Positions 6,505 through 12,639 of a stretch of DNA of 12,639 nt are shown in pieces (positions within the stretch are counted from its first letter, which is position 1; each line of letters starts with the position of its first letter). The translations under genes were made by a program, and so were the position numbers. Under the pieces are notes generated by a model, which saw only the letters and a program-made list of their open reading frames with translations, made no database searches and was not told the origin of the DNA. This DNA comes from Desulfobacterales bacterium (GTDB lineage: Bacteria; Desulfobacterota; Desulfobacteria; Desulfobacterales; JAUWMJ01). The stretch is taken from NCBI GenBank assembly GCA_030613225.1, contig JAUWMJ010000030.1:1-12639 (forward strand), read 5' to 3'.

Positions 6505-6744
6505 ATGAATAAGGCAGCCTTAACAAAACATGAGATTTATAATAAGCTGTTTGGATTTACCGAACATGATTTAGATGCAGTTGCCAATTTTATCGATTTT
6601 ATGAGGCATAAAAAAAAGCTTGAAGCAAAAAAGGTATTCAAACTTGAAGGCATTCTTAAGGGTCATGATATAGACTTTGCCGATCTGAAGAAGTTCAAAC
6701 AGCAAACCTGGAAGCACGTTGACCAGGAGTTTGGCAATGGATAA
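6505..6744 (+). CDS. VapB-like antitoxin, family not identified
   Basis: A 79-residue, charged protein directly upstream of and overlapping a PIN-domain toxin gene. It has an N-terminal helical region (LTKHEIYNKLFGFTEHDLDA, 6-25) and a basic stretch MRHKKKLEAKK (33-43). Its C-terminal segment (KLEGILKGHDIDFADLKKFK, 46-65) ends in WKHVDQEFGNG, the sort of acidic/aromatic tail antitoxins use to plug the toxin active site. I do not recognise AbrB, RHH, Phd or MazE signatures in it, so the DNA-binding fold is unknown. The start is chosen at 6505 because AAGGAAG (6490-6496) lies 8 nt upstream. The TTG at 6475 lacks such a site. The antitoxin role is inferred from position and size. Confidence 0.72.
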   Translation: MNKAALTKHEIYNKLFGFTEHDLDAVANFIDFMRHKKKLEAKKVFKLEGILKGHDIDFADLKKFKQQTWKHVDQEFGNG

Positions 6745-7126
6745 TTTTGTGACCGACACTCAGGCCCTTGTAAAATTTATGATGGGTAAAAAGGTAATCA
6801 ATGACAGATCTCATCAGGCTTTCCAATCCTCCGACAAGGGAGAAGCCACCATTATCATCCCGGCCATTGTTTTGATGGAAATTCTCTATCTATTTGAAAA
6901 GAACAGGATCGATATTGGCTTGCTTCAAACCGAGGATCTTTTCAAAAGCCAAAATTATCAGTTTGAGCCGCTGAGCTTTGAGATTCTTAAAACCGCTTCT
7001 GAGATCGACGACATCCCCGAGTTGCATGACCGGCTTATTGCTGCAACTGCCAGATATCTTGACTTGCCAATTATCACCAATGATCCCGTGATCCGGGATT
7101 CCAGATTTGTTGAAGTTCTGGAATGA
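6737..7126 (+). CDS. vapC: PIN-domain ribonuclease toxin (VapC family)
   Basis: A 129-residue PIN-domain protein, predicted to be a Mg2+-dependent endoribonuclease toxin. The four acidic active-site residues are visible in order: D7 (VTDTQALVKF), E48 (VLMEILYLFEK), D98 (ELHDRLIAATARYL) and D116 (IITNDPVI). Length matches VapC. The ATG at 6737 overlaps the end of the antitoxin gene by 8 nt, the usual vapBC coupling. A TTG further upstream at 6719 would add six unconserved residues and is rejected. The GAGTTTGG just upstream gives only a weak ribosome-binding site. A 206-bp palindrome begins four bases after the stop codon. Confidence 0.9.
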   Translation: MDNFVTDTQALVKFMMGKKVINDRSHQAFQSSDKGEATIIIPAIVLMEILYLFEKNRIDIGLLQTEDLFKSQNYQFEPLSFEILKTASEIDDIPELHDRLIAATARYLDLPIITNDPVIRDSRFVEVLE

Positions 7127-7129
7127 TTT

Positions 7130-7335
7130 TAAAATAAGGAAGCCGCTTGGCTATTTTAACCGTTCCTGCCTGTCATGATAAATGCATTTATACATAAGGA
7201 ATTTTATCGTACAGAATTTTTATCTATTTTATTTTGCTGCGGTAAAAACGCCGTCCGATAAAATTGTCTTATGTACACTGCATTTATCACGCCATGCAGG
7301 AACTTATAACAAAGGTAAGCGGCTGGCTTATCTTA
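7130..7335. repeat. 206-bp imperfect palindrome directly downstream of vapC
   Basis: Arms 7130-7222 and 7243-7335 are inverse complements about one common centre (7232.5), leaving a loop of about 20 nt. By hand roughly 72 of 93 positions pair. The best blocks are AGCCGCTT (7141-7148) with AAGCGGCT (7317-7324), GTTCCTGC (7162-7169) with GCAGGAAC (7296-7303), TGATAAATGCA with TGCATTTATCA, AATTTTATCG with CGATAAAATT, and TTTTTA (7217-7222) with TAAAAA (7243-7248). Only one compensated 1-nt shift is needed. There is no T tract and no transposase. It could be a decayed MITE, a structured RNA or a transcript 3' end. Confidence 0.75.
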
Positions 7336-7689
7336 TGCCCACCCGCCAAACCAAAAAGGATGGAATCAATTTTATAGCAATTAAAAAAGAAAAGGCAGTT
7401 AAAGGAGAATCTCTCTAAATGCCCGTCAATCAACTAATTATCAACAAAGCTGTCAAGCTATAATCACTAAACAAGATGTGACCCCAGCCCCTGTTCCTCA
7501 GACATGGCGTCTCCTTACTGGTAAGAAGATATATCATTTTGTTATGTTCAATTCAGAATCAGGGTTTTAGCATATAGGGTATACGTGAGAATTGTTAGAA
7601 GGCGTTTCGGTGTTCAGGTTGCGGCGCTGGTGCGTTGGAAACTTTCAGTGGAGGTAAAAAAGGAACGGTGCAACAATTGATCATTTATA
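7336..7689. other. Intergenic stretch with no recognisable content
   Basis: 354 nt between the palindrome and the 3' end of the bactofilin gene. Short open frames are present, but none has a supported start and protein family together. I see no RNA gene, terminator or repeat worth naming. Confidence 0.5.
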
Positions 7690-8124
7690 TCAAGCGAACC
7701 GGTGCATATCCTTTGGATGTCGAATTCGGGTTGAATTATATAATTGAACGACTTCGGATGTTTTTGAAACGCCGGCATCAGGTTTTCCCACCCTGGTCAC
7801 TCTCAACTCATTCATCAGGCAATTTCCTTCAAAAATAGCCCCTTTTTTTACAACCACAACAGGCGCCCAAATATCTCCATAAACTTTTCCCGACGACAGA
7901 ATTTCCACCCTTTCTTCGGCAATAATATTACCGAGAATCTCGCCTTTGCAGATAATAGACTTAACATGAATATTTGAATCAATCTTTCCTTTTTCACCAA
8001 CAATAAGAGTTCCCGGAGCGGAAATATCCCCCTTAAAATTGCAGTCCAGATTAAATATCCCTTCAAACATAAGTCTTCCTTCAAGGACTGTATCTTTTCC
8101 TAAATAGTTGCTTGTTTTCTCCAT
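7690..8124 (-). CDS. Bactofilin (polymer-forming cytoskeletal protein)
   Basis: A 144-residue bactofilin-family protein. Bactofilins polymerise without nucleotide through a right-handed beta-helix and act in cell shape, polar organelle placement or envelope assembly. The core at about 13-105 shows the repeating short beta-strand pattern with turn glycines: LEGRLMFEGIFNLDCNFKGD, then GTLIVGEKGKIDSNIHV, GEILGNIIAEERVEILSSGK, VYGDIWAPVVVVKKGAIFEG. A short N-terminal tail (about 12 residues) and a polar, probably disordered C-terminal tail (about 112-144) flank it, as is typical. GAGG lies 9 nt upstream of the ATG. It stands alone, with no M23 peptidase neighbour in this window. The specific cellular role cannot be told from sequence. 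Confidence 0.9.
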   Translation of the reverse strand: MEKTSNYLGKDTVLEGRLMFEGIFNLDCNFKGDISAPGTLIVGEKGKIDSNIHVKSIICKGEILGNIIAEERVEILSSGKVYGDIWAPVVVVKKGAIFEGNCLMNELRVTRVGKPDAGVSKTSEVVQLYNSTRIRHPKDMHRFA

Positions 8125-8285
8125 TTTATTTTGCCTCGCTTTTTGATTTTGTTAATTCTCTAATCACAGACTATTTAAACGACTATTTCAACTAATTCAA
8201 CAATCATGCCAAATTATCTGATTTGTCTTATTTTCTTATTTATCTATTACTTATGGCCGTTTAGTTTTTTATTGCTCCGGCACAC

Positions 8286-8320
8286 TATGTAAAAAATGAA
8301 CTACATATTATGTAAAAAAT
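8286..8320. promoter_or_regulatory. Operator-like direct repeat with a palindrome in the bactofilin-fxsA spacer
   Basis: TATGTAAAAAAT occurs twice (8286-8297 and 8309-8320), 23 bp apart, about two helical turns. Between and overlapping the copies is the palindrome ACATA-T-TATGT (8303-8313). Such an arrangement could bind a dimeric regulator of the divergent genes. No regulator is identified. Confidence 0.35.
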
Positions 8321-8370
8321 ATCATAATATTAAAAAGGAAAGGGAGCTATCACAGGCAAGGGGTGCCCAC

Positions 8371-8399
8371 TTGACACAGGGTGGTGCAATCACCATATT
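8371..8399 (+). promoter_or_regulatory. Predicted sigma70-type promoter upstream of fxsA
   Basis: A perfect -35 hexamer TTGACA (8371-8376) is followed after 17 nt by CATATT (8394-8399), four of six to the -10 consensus. It would give a leader of nearly 190 nt before fxsA. Confidence 0.45.
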
Positions 8400-8594
8400 C
8401 TTTTAACCTTAGAGCTCGCGCAAAAATAACTTCACATTTTATGCACCCCAAGGGCATTTGCTTCGCGGCACATCCCGGATTCAGGCCAGCTTTGCACGAT
8501 GCTCAACTGCAAAATCCTCGAAATAGCTCGCTATTCCTGTGGTTTCGGAGTCTACGCTTACCTGCGCGAACCCTTACTTCGGGAGTCATTAAAA
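8400..8594 (+). other. Long leader region before fxsA
   Basis: More GC-rich than the preceding spacer. It contains a compact perfect inverted repeat, AATAGC-TC-GCTATT (8522-8535), nested inside a CTCGAAA/TTTCGGAG pairing (8517-8523 with 8544-8551). Two open frames cross it but neither resembles a known protein, and the fxsA frame here lacks the family pattern. It may be a structured 5' leader or a dispersed intergenic repeat. I cannot assign it to a known riboswitch. Confidence 0.35.
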
Positions 8595-8990
8595 ATGTTT
8601 TTAAAACTTTTTCTCGCTTTCACCTTGATCCCAATGATCGAGTTGTATCTGCTGATTAAGCTCGGAGCCGTAATCAGGGCTTTTAACACCCTGCTGCTTG
8701 TGATCCTCACCGGCGCTGCCGGCGCATACCTTGCCCGCCTTCAGGGGTTGCAGGTAATGTTAAGGGTGCGGGCACGTCTTCAACAGGGTGAAATGCCCGC
8801 CGAGGATATGCTGGACGCACTGATTATCTTCATCGCCGGCATCGTTTTGCTGACACCGGGATTGTTGACGGATATGGCCGGCCTTTTGCTTCTTTTGCCT
8901 TCAATACGCTTCCGGCTTAAGGTATGGCTGCGGCAAAAATTTGATCAGTGGATTCAAAACCGTAAGATACCTATCAACCGATATCCATGA
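8595..8990 (+). CDS. fxsA: FxsA-family inner-membrane protein
   Basis: A 131-residue FxsA (YtzA-like) membrane protein. E. coli FxsA overexpression relieves F-plasmid exclusion of phage T7; its normal function is unknown. Family motifs are LIPMIELYLLIKLG (11-24), VILTGAAGAYLAR (36-48), an amphipathic QGEMPAEDMLDA linker (64-75), and IAGIVLLTPGLLTDMAGLLLLLP (80-102). Hydrophobic segments lie at about 4-22, 29-47, 75-89 and 91-104. The C-terminal tail is basic and cytoplasmic-looking. The start at 8595 matches the family N-terminus and has GGGAG (8581-8585) 9 nt upstream. The frame stays open back to 8499, but those 32 residues lack family character. A terminator follows 35 nt after the stop, so it appears to be a single-gene unit. 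Confidence 0.92.
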   Translation: MFLKLFLAFTLIPMIELYLLIKLGAVIRAFNTLLLVILTGAAGAYLARLQGLQVMLRVRARLQQGEMPAEDMLDALIIFIAGIVLLTPGLLTDMAGLLLLLPSIRFRLKVWLRQKFDQWIQNRKIPINRYP

Positions 8991-9025
8991 CGTTTTGTAT
9001 ACACAGTTGGAGAATCGGATTACAG

Positions 9026-9044
9026 TGCCGCAAAGCGGCATTTT
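9026..9044 (+). terminator. Intrinsic terminator of fxsA
   Basis: TGCCGC (9026-9031) and GCGGCA (9035-9040) form a 6-bp GC-rich stem with an AAA loop, followed immediately by TTTT. A further T tract follows at 9050-9054. Confidence 0.8.
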
Positions 9045-9084
9045 ATAGCTTTTTACGAGTTCATCGTATTTGACTTGGTTTAAT

Positions 9085-9107
9085 ATTCAGGTTAATACCT
9101 GAATTTT
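9085..9107 (+). terminator. Second hairpin with T tract downstream of fxsA
   Basis: ATTCAGGT (9085-9092) pairs with ACCTGAAT (9097-9104) across a TAAT loop, followed by TTTT. The stem is AT-richer than the first terminator. It may be a backup terminator or a fortuitous palindrome. Confidence 0.45.
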
Positions 9108-9296
9108 GCACGTAAGTCACCGCTGTGAACTATGTGCGCAAATTTATTGTTATGCCGCCATCATGTTCGCTTCACTGAACTATCAATCAAATACTTCTAA
9201 AAATACTACTTTTTATCCGTAATCCATTTATTTCCCCTACGATAATTACTTGATATTTCATATGAAATTATTCGTGCAAGAAATTCCTTGCATTGA
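9108..9296. other. Spacer holding the 3' side of the IS1380 element
   Basis: No gene. TTTCATATGAAA (9257-9268) and TGCAAG/CTTGCA (9275-9280, 9287-9292) are short palindromes just beyond the transposase stop. The IS1380 terminus must lie somewhere here, but with the opposite end missing from view I cannot place its inverted repeat. Confidence 0.35.
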
Positions 9297-10484
9297 TTAA
9301 GCAATAGCAAAACGGTATGGCCAATTACTTCCATCTTCCCAAGGCCTGACTTTCGATCTTTTTCGGTCTATAAATTTTAAGAATCTCATTATCGCTGGTG
9401 TTCTGGTATCATGGATAGAATATTTGACCTTATCCAGATTGCCGTCTTTGACAGCCTTGGCAGCTATGAACAAAAGCTTTAACCGGGCAACGCGAATCGT
9501 ATTTGTCATGATGCCCTGCATCGATCCAGCCTTGTCGATACTCTGATGAGCCATTATTTTCATATAACGCCAGATGTTGTAGGCCAGCATGACAATTTGA
9601 AAAAAGGCGTAATTGTTTTTGAATTTACCCGAGGGAATGGCGTCCAGACCCTCGCGTTTTGCCTCACCAACCAGGTTTTCAACATCGGCCCGTTTGTCGT
9701 ATCTGGTAATCACTTTATGGGCTTTGCAGGTCAAACTGGTACAAAAAATTCGGTAGGTGTAACGGTCATCTTCAAAAAGTACGCATTGAACCGGTCGCCC
9801 CGGTTTCTTTTCCTCTTTAGGGATTCGCATGGCAACAAACCTGCAGGCAAAGCCCCAGCCTATAGGCTTGTATGTGCAGCTGTTGAACTGTATGTTTTTC
9901 CGTTTCCATGGCCGATACCACCCATTGGTATCAAAGGGAGCATTACATCCTCTATTGGCAATGATAAATTGAAATCCGGCTGCAATGGCAGCCTGAACAC
10001 TTAACCAGCTTAAAAATTCACCATCGGCCCGCAATAAAACATGCTTCACGCATCCAGGCAGTTGGGCTTTAATCGTTGCAATAAAAGCTGCACACTCTTT
10101 GCCGTCAATGGTTACGCCCTTGCGTAGTTTGCCTGCCAGATATTCTCTGGTCTCATCAATAAAACAGAGCACGGGACGATAGCCCTTTTTGCCACGGTTT
10201 TTCGTATTGTGCCCTTTGCGACCACCCTGATGATTACCATAGATCGTTTCAACCGTGGTGTCGATACTGATATTGATTCTATCATGGTACAAACCGCAAA
10301 GCTGCCAGAACCTTTCACGCAGAATGCTCATGATTTTCAGAAAGGAGCTGGCCTGGTTCAATCCCAGGCTGTCAACATAGCGCCAGAAGGTGGTGGCCGC
10401 CGGAAGTCGCGTCAGCCTAAACTGAAGTTCCCTTTTCGATAAAGCGCAAATATTCTGTAAATACATATCGTTAAGACTTTTCAG
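9297..10484 (-). pseudogene. IS1380-family transposase, N-terminus lost to IS1634 junction
   Basis: A leftward DDE transposase of the IS1380 family. Numbered from the internal ATG at 10466 (389 residues), the triad is D69 (ISIDTTVETIYG), D148 (LRADGEF) and E263 (DKRADVENLVGEAKREG). The C-terminal AYNIWRYMK segment is also typical. The frame has no stop at that ATG. It continues upstream through LKSLND to about 10484, where the inverted-repeat-like end of the IS1634 element begins. Full-length family members are usually 430 residues or longer, so something like 60-90 N-terminal residues, including part of the DNA-binding region, are missing. The catalytic core is uninterrupted. The ATG at 10466 lacks a convincing ribosome-binding site, so the gene is probably inactive. 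Confidence 0.85.
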
Positions 10485-12554
10485 AGTGCGACCGTACTGT
10501 CTACACTCGTATCGTCTGAAGCAAATCGAATGCTTTCTGCTGTTTTGGGTTACGTCTGGTGATCATTGTAAAAGTATCCAATGCATCTCTTTCGCCTGAA
10601 CAGTGGCAAGTAGCACGGACAATTGCACTGAGATGGCCGAGAAGGCTACGGAAGGAGTAAACTCTTGAGCCATCGTCGAGTCGCTTGGTCATTACTTTTT
10701 TCATCGCCGAATCGGAGCGTTTTGCAGGGGCAACCGGATCACGCAGGTCTTTGGCTTTTTGATCTTCGTCGGCATAAAGCAGAGGCCTCCATGCTTCCAT
10801 CATGTGCCACTGCACATAGTAGGCGAGCATGCACAAAAATATGTGAGCCCGAACACGGTCTTCGAGGCGGTGACGAATGGGACGTACCATGAGATCTACG
10901 GTCTTGAAGGAACGAAACGCTCTTTCGGCCTGGCTGAGTAATTTATAGCTGCGCACCGTCTCGTCTGCATCCATTCTCTCTTTGGACAGGCTGGTTCGTA
11001 CTATGTAGATTCCATCGAGTGCAGCCTCTTTTTTGACCTTGTCTCGATTGATTTCGAAGCTGAAATCGTTGTCACGAATGTCGAGATCGAAATGCTTGCC
11101 AACCTTGTACTTGTTGATAACCTTACCGACACGTACACCAATCTTGTCCTGTCCATGCAGCCGGCCATTGTCGATCCTCTGACTAACCTTTGCCAATTGC
11201 CTGGCAATAGATTCAATGTGACGTCGGCTTCTTTTAAGGCGCTTTTCGATTAACTCTTGCTTGCCCTTGCTCTTTGCCGTTACTTCGGCAATGAGCGCGT
11301 TTTCATTGACTTTGTAATTGAACCCGTCTTCGCGGATATCGAGCTCGAAGTGTTTTCCGATTCTATACTTTTTCAGTATTGCCCGCACCCGTGCATCAAT
11401 CTCTTTTTTTCCGCTCAACCGCCCTCGCTTAACCATGCCCCTGACTTTATCCAGTTCCTTGACGGTGGCCTTAAGCAAACTCTCTCGCTTGATGACTCGT
11501 CTGTGAGCAAGTTCAACGTTTCGGCAAGCGACCAGACGTTCGCCCGGAAAGTCCGGATGCTTTAGTTCAAAGAGGTTACGCTCATCAAAAAGTCCCATTT
11601 GGATAGAACCGCTGGTGGCCAGCTTCTTGATTGCCTCGGGGCGAAGGGCGCCAATCCAGTCAACGCCATCGATATCATGCAATGTATCGACTTGCTTCTG
11701 GGTCAACATCCCACGATCACCAACCATCACAAACTGCTCGATACCAAACGCATCCCGCATTTTCTCAACCTGCGGCATAAGCGTTTTAGGGTCGCCCGTG
11801 TTGCCTTCAAAAACCGACACCGCTACCGGGATGCCCTTTCTATTTGTGAGCAGTCCATAGTTGACCTGAAGCTTACCCTTCTTTCCGTCGCGGTTGTGTC
11901 CCAGAGCAGCAAGCGGGCATGTCTGGCCTTCAAAATAGCTCGATGTCAGGTCGTATAGCGCCAGGGCATTGTTCTCAAGGTGGCGGCCCGCCAACTTGTT
12001 TTCAATGCGGTTCTGGCGTTCAAGCAGCCAGTCCATCGCATCGTAGAGGTCGTCTTCATCAGCATCACTGACATCCAGTATCTCAGGCAGTGTCGTATCC
12101 GCCCACCAGAGTGTGGTTGCCAGTTTTGATTTGGGCTTAAGGATGCGTGACGCAACCATGGCAACAATCAAATCCCGCTGGCGTGAACGCCTCGAACAGA
12201 TAAGCCTGGAAAAATCCAACCGCCTCATGGCTGTCATTACGGCATCGACGTGACCATGAGCGGGTGATCCGTCCTCGACGATTTCAAAGGCATCGGTCGA
12301 GACAAGATTTTCGCCCTTGAGGGAACGGCGCAGGATGTCAATGGACTGTGGCGGCAAACTGGAAAGGTTTGCCAATGTGCGACTTTTGACCTTTCCTTTC
12401 TCGCGATAACTTTCGCGGAGCAAAATGGCCGGTGGCGAATTGCGATTTGGTATTGTGGCGATGTACATGCTTACTGAACTTAGTGCAATATTGCGTATAT
12501 GTCAAGTAATATTTTATATCTAACTGCTACTATACATGCCTACGTTTTCGCACT
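10485..12554 (-). mobile_element. IS1634-family insertion sequence, complete or nearly so
   Basis: Element of about 2.07 kb around one transposase gene. The proposed ends are AGTGCGA (10485-10491) and its complement TCGCACT (12548-12554). Similarity continues inward with gaps: GTA then TGT and TA follow at both ends. The left end cuts the IS1380 transposase frame, which supports it as a junction. I see no clear direct repeat in the flanks. IS1634 elements can make very long target duplications, so the partner copy could lie outside the window. End positions are uncertain by several bases. Confidence 0.5.
10501..12468 (-). CDS. IS1634-family DDE transposase with internal repeat
   Basis: A 655-residue transposase of the IS1634 (IS4-superfamily) group. 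The DDE triad is D173 (ALYDLTSSYFEG), D251 (VMVGDRGMLT) and E515 (LLSQAERAFRSFK). The E is followed by the family block RPIRHRLEDRVRAHIFLCML (529-548). Between the second D and the E lies an alpha-helical, charged insert consisting of two tandem copies of about 86 residues: residues about 319-402 and 405-485. Compare GRLSGKKEIDARVRAI with GRLHGQDKIGVRVGKV, and GKHFELDIREDGFNY (371-385) with GKHFDLDIRDNDFSF (457-471). This explains why the protein is long for the family. No frameshift or stop is seen, so it is potentially active. The ATG at 12468 gives the usual MYI start. Confidence 0.93.
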   Translation of the reverse strand: MYIATIPNRNSPPAILLRESYREKGKVKSRTLANLSSLPPQSIDILRRSLKGENLVSTDAFEIVEDGSPAHGHVDAVMTAMRRLDFSRLICSRRSRQRDLIVAMVASRILKPKSKLATTLWWADTTLPEILDVSDADEDDLYDAMDWLLERQNRIENKLAGRHLENNALALYDLTSSYFEGQTCPLAALGHNRDGKKGKLQVNYGLLTNRKGIPVAVSVFEGNTGDPKTLMPQVEKMRDAFGIEQFVMVGDRGMLTQKQVDTLHDIDGVDWIGALRPEAIKKLATSGSIQMGLFDERNLFELKHPDFPGERLVACRNVELAHRRVIKRESLLKATVKELDKVRGMVKRGRLSGKKEIDARVRAILKKYRIGKHFELDIREDGFNYKVNENALIAEVTAKSKGKQELIEKRLKRSRRHIESIARQLAKVSQRIDNGRLHGQDKIGVRVGKVINKYKVGKHFDLDIRDNDFSFEINRDKVKKEAALDGIYIVRTSLSKERMDADETVRSYKLLSQAERAFRSFKTVDLMVRPIRHRLEDRVRAHIFLCMLAYYVQWHMMEAWRPLLYADEDQKAKDLRDPVAPAKRSDSAMKKVMTKRLDDGSRVYSFRSLLGHLSAIVRATCHCSGERDALDTFTMITRRNPKQQKAFDLLQTIRV

Positions 12555-12639
12555 AAAAATCACTTCGACCACTCAGTTTTACATGTTTTTACAAGATGTT
12601 AAGATGTTTTTAGGCTCTGATTGCGCCAGGAACTTCAGT
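12555..12639. other. Flank beyond the IS1634 end
   Basis: 85 nt. On the - strand all three frames contain stops before the proposed IS end, so the missing IS1380 N-terminus does not simply continue here. One frame (LKFLAQSEPKNILTSC and on) stays open from the window edge to a TAA about 58 nt in, possibly the end of another gene. GTTAAGA occurs both here (12598-12604) and at 10470-10476 on the other side of the IS, in only loosely similar surroundings. Confidence 0.4.

Noticed and set aside
7130..7335. Integron attC site after the vapC cassette
   Set aside because: The palindrome is longer than known attC sites and the expected GTTRRRY / RYYYAAC core boxes are not at matching arm positions. 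No integrase is in the window.
7182..7418. 78-residue open reading frame
   Set aside because: It begins inside the long palindrome, has no ribosome-binding site and no recognisable family pattern.
7635..7838. 67-residue open reading frame on the + strand
   Set aside because: It starts with TTG and mostly runs antisense through the well-supported bactofilin gene.
8499..8594. 32-residue N-terminal extension of FxsA
   Set aside because: FxsA proteins begin at the first membrane segment, and the ATG at 8595 has a good ribosome-binding site.
8381..8659. 92-residue open reading frame before fxsA
   Set aside because: It overlaps the start of fxsA in another frame, begins between the -35 and -10 boxes of the predicted promoter, and resembles no known family.
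9546..11958. Several + strand open frames across the two transposase genes
   Set aside because: They are antisense shadows of strongly supported DDE transposases and show no family patterns of their own.

Overview
The window looks like a chromosomal segment of a low-to-moderate GC anaerobic bacterium. The gene set (a selenium-dependent molybdenum hydroxylase maturation cluster, toxin-antitoxin pairs, a bactofilin, an IS1380/IS1634 pair, and many degenerate palindromic intergenic repeats) fits a sulfate-reducing or related member of the Desulfobacterota (former Deltaproteobacteria). That placement is inference from gene content and repeat style. No rRNA, tRNA or marker gene is present to prove it.

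Region 1 (about 227-5331) is a molybdenum-cofactor maturation cluster. A MocA-type molybdopterin cytidylyltransferase reads leftward. Reading rightward from a shared divergent spacer are a MoeA/MoaB-fold molybdopterin-binding protein with a C-terminal four-cysteine tail, YqeB, YqeC and an XdhC/CoxI-family protein. YqeB and YqeC are the marker families of selenium-dependent molybdenum hydroxylases, in which a labile selenium atom is a ligand of Mo. Cytidylylation (MocA), cofactor binding (MPT-binding protein, XdhC) and selenium-specific maturation (YqeB, YqeC) are therefore encoded together. The hydroxylase itself and selD are not in the window. Two spacers in this cluster carry elaborate repeats: an imperfect palindromic MITE-like element between yqeB and yqeC, and a tandem 16-bp repeat that starts inside the last codons of yqeC and runs into an array of about 22-bp hairpin units before xdhC.

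Region 2 (about 5332-7335) carries two toxin-antitoxin modules in tandem: a DinJ/RelB-YafQ pair with abutting genes and a VapBC-like pair with an 8-nt overlap. They are separated by 478 bp of AT-rich, palindrome-containing spacer with a good promoter. Four bases after the vapC stop begins one of the most striking structures in the window: a 206-bp imperfect palindrome with arms of about 93 nt and a loop of about 20 nt.

Region 3 (about 7336-9107) has 354 bp with no recognisable content, a leftward bactofilin gene, a 470-bp divergent spacer containing a near-consensus promoter and a long leader, and an fxsA gene followed by a clear intrinsic terminator.

Region 4 (about 9108-12639) is mobile DNA. 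A leftward IS1380-family transposase has lost its N-terminus exactly where a leftward IS1634-family element begins. The IS1634 transposase has an intact DDE triad and an internal tandem duplication of about 86 residues. The last 85 bp lie outside the element and do not continue the IS1380 reading frame.
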